A stretch of 9,392 bases of DNA from Pirellulales bacterium (GTDB lineage Bacteria; Planctomycetota; Planctomycetia; Pirellulales; JAICIG01), in assembly GCA_025924495.1 (NCBI GenBank), contig JAICIG010000313.1:1-9392 (forward strand). Reading direction: 5' to 3'. The notes under the pieces were generated by a model. The model was not told the DNA's origin, did not search any database, and worked only from the letters and a program-made list of their open reading frames with translations. Shown piece after piece: positions 1 to 6,678 of the stretch; within the stretch, counting starts at the first letter, position 1; each line of letters starts with the position of its first letter. The position numbers were made by a program, and so were the translations under genes.

Positions 1-59
1 CACACGCGAATCGAGTCCTTGTGATAGTCCAAGCCGACGAACGTTCGTACAATCGCCAT
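1..59 (-). CDS. IS110-family (DEDD) transposase, N-terminal fragment cut by window edge
   Basis: Reading the minus strand from the ATG at 59-57 gives MAIVRTFVGLDYHKDSIRV before the window ends. The VGLDYHK block is typical of the N-terminus of IS110-family transposases (RuvC-like DEDD domain), and D11 would be the first acidic residue of the catalytic tetrad. These enzymes are serine/DEDD recombinases; characterised members are guided by an IS-encoded bridge RNA. The start is supported by an AGGAG Shine-Dalgarno (72-68) with 8-nt spacing. The gene is co-directional with the AAA ATPase gene and lies 88 bp downstream of its stop. Only 19 codons are visible, so intactness and the IS110 versus IS1111 subgroup cannot be judged. 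The family call rests on this short motif. Confidence 0.72.
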   Translation of the reverse strand, partial: MAIVRTFVGLDYHKDSIRV

Positions 60-135
60 GTCTGTTGCTCCTAAGCAGAAAAGATGGGGAAAATCTTATT
101 CTTGCTTCCGAGCAACAGACTTTTCATCCCCATCT
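60..135 (-). promoter_or_regulatory. Interlocking inverted repeats (pseudoknot-like) over the transposase Shine-Dalgarno
   Basis: Two perfect inverted repeats are interleaved. GTCTGTTGCTC at 60-70 pairs with GAGCAACAGAC at 110-120 (11 bp). AGATGGGGA at 82-90 pairs with TCCCCATCT at 127-135 (9 bp). The order is a-b-a'-b', the topology of an H-type pseudoknot. In the minus-strand transcript the last arm ends directly before the ATG and includes the GAG of the AGGAG Shine-Dalgarno (68-72), so folding should hide the ribosome-binding site. A smaller hairpin (AAGAT 81-85 with ATCTT 93-97) could compete. A translational-control role or part of a bridge RNA are both inferences; the pairing itself is seen directly. 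Confidence 0.5.
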
Positions 136-147
136 ACTTTGGGGGCG

Positions 148-1518
<1,371 letters not shown>

Positions 1519-1778
1519 GGCCTGTCCTGCGGTCGGGTTCGGCTGGCAATTCCGTTCGCCATATCGGCCCGGGCGCGGCGCCTCGGCCGCCCAGCGGGGT
1601 TCAATCCTAAGGAAGTCTAGTACGTAGAATGAGTAAGGGAGCGGAGCGCGGACCGGGCAGATTTCGGGTGAATCTGGCCAAATACGGCTCAAAACCGCTG
1701 TTTTCGGCTGCTCGGCGAGGCTATGCTGAAGATCTGCCGCTATTCGCGCCTGGCATTGAATTCAAGGAACGGTGCAAC
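1519..1778. other. Divergent intergenic spacer, no clear promoter
   Basis: This spacer separates the start codons of the AAA ATPase (minus) and the secreted protein (plus), so it must carry both promoters. No convincing -35/-10 pair was found on either strand. The best plus-strand -10 is TATGCT around 1730, without a good -35. Small inverted repeats are present: CAGATT 1658-1663 with AATCTG 1671-1676 (7-nt loop), and AAAAC 1691-1695 with GTTTT 1700-1704 (4-nt loop). The reading frame of the secreted protein is open upstream to 1629, but the translation lacks a signal peptide and looks non-coding. An AAGGA Shine-Dalgarno sits at 1764-1768, 10 nt before the ATG at 1779. Confidence 0.6.
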
Positions 1779-2498
1779 ATGTCAAAGAAGCTGATTATCG
1801 CCTTTACGCTTGCCGGTCTGCTGCTGGCTGCGACTTCGCCTTCGTTTGCTTATCGCCGAGGCCGGAGCGGGTATGGCAACGGATACGGCGGAATCGGCAT
1901 GGGCGCCTACGCCGGCGGATCGACGGCCGCCGGCAGTTTTCTGGCCGGGTCGGCCCTGTATACCCAGGCGGCCGGGCAGTACAACTTGTACACGTCGATG
2001 GCGGCCAAGAATTATCAAGACGCCTACGGCCATTGGATGGACAATCAGAAGAAGCGTGAGCAGACATACTTCGATATGCGGCGGATGAATGCCAGTTATC
2101 GCGCCGAGATGGAAGCGCAGCGCTCGCATCCGACGTCGGATCAGATCGTGGCCTTCAATAAATCGCGCGATGCCGAGCGCTTGAACGCCGATCAGTACGA
2201 CGCCGCCAAGGGGGTTTTGAATTGGCCGCCGGTGCTCAAGGAGCCCGAGTTCGCCGCTCAGCGTGAAAAGCTGGAGAGCCTGTTTGCCGAGCGAATGGGC
2301 GATCCGGGCAATGCGGGCTTAGGGACGCACAACTATCGCGAGACGCAACGCGCGGTGAACGAGATGCACGACGCGCTGCACGCCAAGATCGACCAGATCA
2401 GCGCCGACGAATACATCGCCGCCAGCAAATTCTTGCGGAGCGTCGGCTACGAGTCGCGATTTGCACCCGAGAGCAATCTGGCCTCGGCGCAGAAGTAG
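1779..2498 (+). CDS. Secreted Gly/Tyr-rich protein of unknown function
   Basis: A 239-residue protein. Residues 1-24 form a clear Sec signal peptide: basic MSKK, a hydrophobic core, and a likely cut after SPSFA before Y25. Residues 25-65 are low complexity, rich in Gly, Tyr, Ala and Ser. Residues 66-130 are polar, charged and probably helical (a NYQDAYGHWMDNQKKREQTY stretch). Residues 145-225 contain LNWPPVLKEPEF, EKLESLFAERM and a final helical segment EYIAASKFLRSVGYE. This last part has the feel of a conserved planctomycete family of secreted proteins, from memory only. There are no cysteines, enzyme motifs or lipobox. The ATG at 1779 is chosen over an upstream in-frame ATG because it gives the signal peptide and has AAGGA 10 nt upstream. 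The gene is divergent from the AAA ATPase; no functional link can be shown. Confidence 0.8.
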   Translation: MSKKLIIAFTLAGLLLAATSPSFAYRRGRSGYGNGYGGIGMGAYAGGSTAAGSFLAGSALYTQAAGQYNLYTSMAAKNYQDAYGHWMDNQKKREQTYFDMRRMNASYRAEMEAQRSHPTSDQIVAFNKSRDAERLNADQYDAAKGVLNWPPVLKEPEFAAQREKLESLFAERMGDPGNAGLGTHNYRETQRAVNEMHDALHAKIDQISADEYIAASKFLRSVGYESRFAPESNLASAQK

Positions 2499-2541
2499 GG
2501 TTGCCCTGGCAGCATAGCCGCGTAGCGGCGGCAGGTTGTAG

Positions 2542-2562
2542 CCCGGCGGCTCAAGCCCCGGG
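2542..2562. repeat. Hairpin repeat (CCCGG...CCGGG type)
   Basis: CCCGG at 2542-2546 and GGC at 2548-2550 pair with GCC at 2555-2557 and CCGGG at 2558-2562. This gives 8 bp with one bulged C and a TCAA loop, starting 44 bases after the secreted-protein stop. It resembles the GTAGCCCGGGGCTxxAGCCCCGGG element I associate with planctomycete intergenic regions. It could serve as the terminator of the upstream gene, although no T-run follows. Confidence 0.45.
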
Positions 2563-2608
2563 AAATCGATCGCGCGACCGATTCATCGGCAGTACGGCAG
2601 CGACGACA

Positions 2609-2674
2609 GGAAATGCGGCGAGACGCCGCATATACGGTAGCGCCGACCGTAGACGCGGCGTCTCGCCGCGTTCC
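2609..2674. repeat. Nested palindrome, 15-bp perfect stem with inner stem
   Basis: GCGGCGAGACGCCGC at 2615-2629 is the exact reverse complement of GCGGCGTCTCGCCGC at 2655-2669. Inside the loop TACGGT (2633-2638) pairs with ACCGTA (2646-2651). Outside, GGAA (2609-2612) pairs with TTCC (2671-2674) after a short mismatch. Each 15-mer is itself a 6-bp hairpin with a 3-base loop, so the element can fold as one long stem or as two cruciform arms. The shape fits a REP/MITE-like non-autonomous repeat. Copy number elsewhere is unknown. Confidence 0.5.
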
Positions 2675-2684
2675 CTGCCCCTCT

Positions 2685-2870
2685 CAACCAACCGCCGAAC
2701 AAATCGACCAGATCGAACAGGAACGGATGCGGCAGGCGCTCGGGCCATTCCATAATCCGAAGTTGCGGCATACCATCCTGAACGCGAAGCGCAAAACCGA
2801 GCAGGTGATCGACGAGCAAACGCTTGATCTTTCGCCCCTGCCGGGTTTGGAAGGTGGGATTTTAGGCTGA
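2685..2870 (+). pseudogene. Decayed fragment resembling the C-terminal region of a type I restriction HsdR/helicase subunit
   Basis: The frame open from 2613 to the TGA at 2868-2870 becomes protein-like from about 2685. It reads QPTAEQIDQIEQERMRQAL, then PFHNPKLRHTILNAKRKTEQVIDEQT. This helical segment with NPxLR...EQxID recalls the region after the helicase domains in some type I restriction R subunits, by memory of the pattern only. The expected following domain is missing: it ends in LDLSPLPGLEGGILG and a stop. No helicase motif, start codon or ribosome-binding site is present, and the upstream 70 bases are a palindromic repeat. It is therefore best read as a gene remnant. A short orphan gene starting at 2613 is possible but less likely, because its first 24 codons are the palindrome. 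Confidence 0.35.
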
Positions 2871-2876
2871 AGGGAT

Positions 2877-2896
2877 CCAGGGACTTACGTCCCTGG
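2877..2896. terminator. 8-bp hairpin between converging reading directions
   Basis: CCAGGGAC at 2877-2884 pairs perfectly with GTCCCTGG at 2889-2896 around a TTAC loop. It lies 16 bp from the GNAT stop codon and just after the remnant. There is no T-run on either strand, so it may be a factor-assisted or bidirectional terminator, or simply another copy of a dispersed GTAGCCAGGGAC-type repeat. Confidence 0.35.
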
Positions 2897-2912
2897 CTAC
2901 ACCCTATCGCCA

Positions 2913-3395
2913 CTATGCGGCTGGCGGAGAGAACCGCTTGCGGAAGACGACCATGTCGTCGCGGTCGGCGTAGAAGTCGGGCAGGGTGGCGACCTGGTCG
3001 TAGTGATGCTTGAGGTAGAACTTGCGAGTCAGTTCGTAATGCTCGAGCGATGAGGTCTCGATCAGCAGAATTCGCCCGTTGCGCTGACGGATGTCGTCCT
3101 CGACGAACTTCAGCAATTTGCCGCCGATGCCGCGAGCTTGCGTTTGTTTGCTGACGGCAATCCAATAGAGATACCAGGTGCGGTCGGTCATGGCGGCGGG
3201 AGCGAAGTAGGCGAAGCCGAGGATTTCGCCGTGAGCATCCCAAGTGACGGCGCGGTGGCCGTGGGCGTGATTCGTCGAGTGAAAGTCGTCGAGCACTTCT
3301 CCTAGCGCCTGAATCTCGAGTGGCTTGAACACGCCTGTGCCGCGGGCGATGGTCATCAGGGCGTCTTTATCGGCGGGAAGGGTATCGCGGATCAC
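2913..3395 (-). CDS. GNAT-family N-acetyltransferase
   Basis: A 160-residue GNAT domain enzyme, predicted to transfer an acetyl group from acetyl-CoA to an amine; the substrate cannot be told. It opens with the usual strand VIRDTLPADKDALMTIARG. Motif A is WYLYWIAV (74-81) followed by the acetyl-CoA pyrophosphate loop QARGIGG (86-92) and its helix KLLKFVEDDI. Motif B is seen as ILLIETSS (109-116) and LTRKFYLKHHY (122-132). The length is normal for a single GNAT domain. The GTG start at 3395 is preferred: GAGG lies 7 nt upstream and the domain begins there. The frame remains open to an ATG at 3512, but that extension is Arg-rich and unlike the family. It is divergent from the M28-domain gene, with 137 bp between starts. 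Confidence 0.88.
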   Translation of the reverse strand: MIRDTLPADKDALMTIARGTGVFKPLEIQALGEVLDDFHSTNHAHGHRAVTWDAHGEILGFAYFAPAAMTDRTWYLYWIAVSKQTQARGIGGKLLKFVEDDIRQRNGRILLIETSSLEHYELTRKFYLKHHYDQVATLPDFYADRDDMVVFRKRFSPPAA

Positions 3396-3532
3396 CGTTG
3401 CGCCTCGCGGGTGCTGGGAAATGAATTCGCGGCTTGCCGGAGTTCTTCGCCGCTGTCTTGTCGATCGGCCGGAGCGTGGTAAGCTGTCGGCGTTTTTGCC
3501 CATGCGCCACACTCACTCGCAGCGAGCCTACC

Positions 3533-6514
3533 ATGCCACTGGAAGGTTGGAAACAGCTATTAACCGGCACGGACTGGCTGGACCGAGAGGGCCGCTATCC
3601 GATCGTCGCGTATTCCGAGTTCATGCCGCCGCCGCGGCTCGGTTGCAAGCCCTACGGGCACGTCGACGCGCAATTGTTTGCCGACGACGATCCGTGGGGT
3701 TGGCGGATCAGCGAATACGAGCAGTCGCTGGAGCTGAATCCGGGGCTCCAGCATTTGGCTCAGCAGATTTTGCACGTGCTCAATCATCTGGGGCGAAGAG
3801 AACCGGCGCACGGCATCGCGAAGAACAAGCTGAAAAACAATCCCTACTGGCCTGCCGAGTTGGCCGAGCATGGCGCGCCGGCGCACGAACGCTATGTCGT
3901 GTTGATGCCGCTGGCGCTATCGCGAACGCAGGACGACAAAGGGCGCGTGCGATGGACGCTGTTCGGCGGCAGCGAGCAGGGACCGGCCAAGGCCTTTTGG
4001 CGCGGCTTCTTTACGGCGCCCGAGCAGGAACTTCCCGCCGCCTGGGCGCTCGATTTCATTCGCCGCTTGCTGGCCGCCGCCTATGGCGAGTCGCTGGATC
4101 GGCTCGCCGACCTGCACGCCGCAGGCTTTCGAATCTATTGCGACGATGCAGCGGCCGACGAACCAGGAGGTTGGAGTTCCGGACCGCTTCCCTCATGGAC
4201 TGAGCCGTTGCGGTGGTCCAAAGGGCATTCGCTGCGCGCGGTGCATTACCTGTTGACGTTCGAACCCTTCTCGCGTTTGCCCGCGCCCGTGCGGCGCGCG
4301 TACCTGGCGGGCGAACTGCATTTGCTGCCCTTCCCGGGCAGCCTGGTGTTTTGGGGCGTGGAAGCTTATCTCGGGTTGGCGCAGGCGCTGCCGCTGGCTG
4401 CCCAGATTCCGCTCTTGCATTCGTTCGAGCGACACGAGGCGCCGGGCGGAATCCGCGTGCCACAGTCGGGCTGGTTGCACGAACCGCGTCCGGGAGTGGC
4501 GGCGAATTTGAATTCGCATGGCCCGTTGCGCGAGCGTTTCCAGCGCACCAACCGCTGGGCCCGCGTGCATCGCCACGAAGACGAATTGGCCGTCACCGCC
4601 GACGAAGACAAGGTCGCGCACGTGCTGTTTAGTACGGCCGCCGACGATCTCGGTTTGTACGGCAAGCCGATGGCCCGCAATTCGCAGATCTGGACGCACG
4701 ACTTCGAACCGCTCCTCGATGGGCCGCATGCCGAGCGCGAGCAGTTGATTCATGCGGCAGGGCAATTGGCCGCCGGAGGACTATTCGGCTATCGATTCAT
4801 GTACCCGGCGATGCGAGTCGGCAAGCACGAAGTCTATTGGCAACGGCCGCTGGTCGCTTACCTGTCGGCCGAGACGGGCCAAGCCGTGGTGCTGCCCGAG
4901 GCTCCGCTGGGATATCTCACCGCCTATCACGCCGAACGACGCCGCCCGGAACATGCGGTGGAACTCTGGCCGCGCCTGCTCGACCGCGCCGATCATCAGG
5001 CCGCCGTCAGCATCTTCGATATCGATCACGATCATCGCTATCACCGCACCACGATCAACGTGCGGAAAATCCTCGACACCTGGGACTTGCTGGGCCGCAC
5101 GCCGCTTGCGCGCGACTTCGGTCGCCAATTGCTGACGCTGGCGAAGCACGAATCGCTCGACGCCTGGCTGGACTCGTTGCCGCAGCACACGGTAAACTTG
5201 CCTGCCGGGCGACTGCTGGCAGAAATGTTGCAAACGCGGCTGGCGCCCGCGATTTCTCTTGATCCGTCGCGGCGCCCCAAGCCGCCGGTCGGCCTGACCT
5301 TCAAGCACACGGCGCGGCGATCGTTCGAGACGGCGTACTGGAACACCATCACCGAACTGTCCACCGGGCAGTACGTCAACAAGGACAATGCCGACTGCGT
5401 GCAGGACCGCATCACGCAGGAGCGATTGAAGCATTATCAGCGCGATCTCGAAGCGCTCGGCGACCACCTGATCGCTTACTACACGCGCGTGTTCGCCGAA
5501 AAGAAAATGGCCGGCAAGGCGCTGGTCGGAGATATGCCGTTTCGCTGGCAGACCGATTTCGACTTCAACTGGTCGGGCGGTTGGGTCAACAATCAACACG
5601 CCGTGACGGAAGAGCGCGATATCATTTGCGTCATCCCCGGCCGAGATCGCCGCCGGGCAGTAATCATGGCCGATCATTACGACACGGCCTATATGGAAGA
5701 CGTATTCGGCTACGGGCATGGAGGCGGAGGGCCGCGACTGGCGGCAGCCGGCGCCGACGACAATCATTCCGCGACTGCAGCGCTGATGCTCGGCGCGCCG
5801 ATCTTTCTGGAACTCAGCAAGGCGGGCAAACTGGCCTGCGACGTTTGGCTGGTGCACCTGACCGGAGAGGAGTTTCCTTCCGACTGCCTCGGCGCACGGC
5901 GCCTGTGTCAGGAAGTCGTCGAAGGCAGCCTGAAACTGCGGCTGCCTAATGGCAAGCGGCACGACCTATCGCGAACGAAAGTGCAAGGCGTGTACGTGCT
6001 CGACATGGTAGCTCACAACAACGATCGAGACCGCGACGTCTTTCAGATCTGCCCGGGCGGCAGCCGCGAGTCGATGTGGCTGGCCTTGCAGGCGCACCTG
6101 GCCAATCGAGCATGGAACCTCTCGGCCCAGCACTGGAACCAGAGGCCCGCGCGCAAGAACTGTTCGCGCGGCCGACGCAGCGCGGACGGGGCGACAATCC
6201 CTAAAATCGCGTTGCACCCGGAATTGTCAGGCGAAGTGCGGCCGCCGTACGATCCGCGTAGCACGCTCTACAACACCGACGGGCAGATCTTCTCCGATGC
6301 GGGCGTGCCGGTCGTGCTGTTCATGGAGAACTATGACATCAACCGACAGGGCTACCATGACACCCACGACACGCTGGCCAATATCGACCTGGATTACGGC
6401 GCCGCGGTGGCCGCCATCGCCATCGAATCGGTCGCTCGCGCGGCGACTGAGCCGCCGCTGGAGCCAGCCGTCGCGCCGCTGCGCGGCAATCAAAAGCGAA
6501 GACGCAGTAAATGA
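3533..6514 (+). CDS. Large cytoplasmic protein with C-terminal M28-family zinc metallopeptidase domain
   Basis: A 993-residue protein without signal peptide or membrane segments. The C-terminal 600-970 region has the complete M28 (aminopeptidase/carboxypeptidase) active-site set: H715 and D717 in MADHYDTAY, bridging D742 in GADDN, catalytic E779 and ligand E780 in LTGEEF, D824 in YVLDMVAHN, and H942 in YHDTHDTL. It is therefore predicted to be an active di-zinc peptidase acting on peptides or amino-acid conjugates in the cytoplasm. Residues 1-600 match no domain I recognise; they are rich in Trp, Pro and Arg, with motifs such as PWGWRISEYEQS and SIFDIDHDHRYHRTT. M28 enzymes are usually 300-600 residues and often secreted, so this is unusual. 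The C-terminal tail is basic (RGNQKRRRSK). The ATG at 3533 is chosen over an in-frame ATG at 3434, whose extension (Cys- and Arg-rich) would run into the GNAT leader; its Shine-Dalgarno is weak. Confidence 0.88.
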   Translation: MPLEGWKQLLTGTDWLDREGRYPIVAYSEFMPPPRLGCKPYGHVDAQLFADDDPWGWRISEYEQSLELNPGLQHLAQQILHVLNHLGRREPAHGIAKNKLKNNPYWPAELAEHGAPAHERYVVLMPLALSRTQDDKGRVRWTLFGGSEQGPAKAFWRGFFTAPEQELPAAWALDFIRRLLAAAYGESLDRLADLHAAGFRIYCDDAAADEPGGWSSGPLPSWTEPLRWSKGHSLRAVHYLLTFEPFSRLPAPVRRAYLAGELHLLPFPGSLVFWGVEAYLGLAQALPLAAQIPLLHSFERHEAPGGIRVPQSGWLHEPRPGVAANLNSHGPLRERFQRTNRWARVHRHEDELAVTADEDKVAHVLFSTAADDLGLYGKPMARNSQIWTHDFEPLLDGPHAEREQLIHAAGQLAAGGLFGYRFMYPAMRVGKHEVYWQRPLVAYLSAETGQAVVLPEAPLGYLTAYHAERRRPEHAVELWPRLLDRADHQAAVSIFDIDHDHRYHRTTINVRKILDTWDLLGRTPLARDFGRQLLTLAKHESLDAWLDSLPQHTVNLPAGRLLAEMLQTRLAPAISLDPSRRPKPPVGLTFKHTARRSFETAYWNTITELSTGQYVNKDNADCVQDRITQERLKHYQRDLEALGDHLIAYYTRVFAEKKMAGKALVGDMPFRWQTDFDFNWSGGWVNNQHAVTEERDIICVIPGRDRRRAVIMADHYDTAYMEDVFGYGHGGGGPRLAAAGADDNHSATAALMLGAPIFLELSKAGKLACDVWLVHLTGEEFPSDCLGARRLCQEVVEGSLKLRLPNGKRHDLSRTKVQGVYVLDMVAHNNDRDRDVFQICPGGSRESMWLALQAHLANRAWNLSAQHWNQRPARKNCSRGRRSADGATIPKIALHPELSGEVRPPYDPRSTLYNTDGQIFSDAGVPVVLFMENYDINRQGYHDTHDTLANIDLDYGAAVAAIAIESVARAATEPPLEPAVAPLRGNQKRRRSK

Positions 6515-6594
6515 CGGCGCGGCATATCAACCTGCGGCAGCGATTTGCGAGCCGGGCTGATCAACGCGACAGATCATATCGGCGAGAACGTCGC

Positions 6595-6650
6595 GCTGAC
6601 AAAACGCAAAGCGTCAGCAAAGCTCTTCGGCGCCTTGCTGACGCTTCGTT
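6595..6650. terminator. Strong bidirectional terminator-like hairpin between convergent genes
   Basis: AAGCGTCAGCAA at 6609-6620 pairs perfectly with TTGCTGACGCTT at 6635-6646 around a 14-base loop. AACG 6603-6606 and CGTT 6647-6650 extend the stem beyond a 2-base bulge. A further GCTGAC at 6595-6600 can pair with GTCAGC at 6613-6618 instead, giving a competing fold. The element sits midway between the M28-domain gene (stop 6514) and the LRR gene (stop 6679), where both transcripts must end. Tails are only moderately T-rich (CGTTATTAA on plus; TTTTGT on minus). Confidence 0.65.
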
Positions 6651-6678
6651 ATTAAACTGACTCGGAAAGTAAATCGCG

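Larger units (their letters stand above)
1..147 (-). mobile_element. 5' end of an IS110-type insertion element (partial, boundary unresolved)
   Basis: The transposase start (1-59) and its structured leader (60-135) mark the 5' side of an insertion element whose body lies left of the window. IS110 elements lack classical terminal inverted repeats, so the outer boundary cannot be read from one copy. It lies somewhere in or beyond 136-213, possibly inside the last codons of the AAA ATPase gene. If this is an IS110-group element, the bridge RNA should be encoded on this side of the gene. If it is IS1111-group, the RNA would be downstream of the gene, outside the window. The short non-coding leader favours the latter, weakly. 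Confidence 0.5.
2499..2912. other. Gene-poor mosaic of palindromes and a coding remnant
   Basis: No intact gene is seen in these 414 bp between the secreted protein stop and the GNAT stop. It contains several hairpin-forming sequences: GCCGC/GCGGC at 2517-2529, CCCGG-C-GGC/GCC-CCGGG at 2542-2562, a near-perfect 20-bp palindrome at 2564-2583 (one mismatched pair), a 15-bp stem at 2615-2669, and an 8-bp stem at 2877-2896. Between the last two lies a decayed coding fragment (2685-2870). The palindromes look like dispersed intergenic repeats, which a single window cannot prove. Confidence 0.6.

Noticed and set aside
1519..1692. Upstream extension of the AAA ATPase to an ATG at 1692
   Set aside because: The added residues are Pro/Arg-rich with no family similarity, while the ATG at 1518 has a well-placed AGGA.
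2551..3243. A 230-codon minus-strand open frame spanning the repeat island and part of the GNAT gene
   Set aside because: It is in a different phase from the GNAT frame, is Arg/Ser-rich, and runs through palindromic repeats.
3458..3485. TTGTCG, 16 bp, TAAGCT as a promoter for the M28-domain gene
   Set aside because: The -10 matches only 3 of 6 consensus bases, which is near chance level in 137 bp; kept out of the feature list.
3396..3512. Upstream extension of the GNAT enzyme to an ATG at 3512
   Set aside because: The GNAT fold begins at the GTG at 3395, which has GAGG 7 nt upstream; the extension is Arg-rich and occupies the divergent promoter region.
3325..4203. A 292-codon plus-strand open frame in another phase
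   Set aside because: It overlaps both the GNAT gene and the start of the M28-domain gene, and its product is a low-complexity Arg/Ala-rich string typical of an out-of-frame shadow.
4781..5962. A 393-codon minus-strand open frame
   Set aside because: It lies antisense within the M28-domain gene, whose catalytic motifs are intact on the plus strand. The minus translation is Arg- and Gln-rich without domains.
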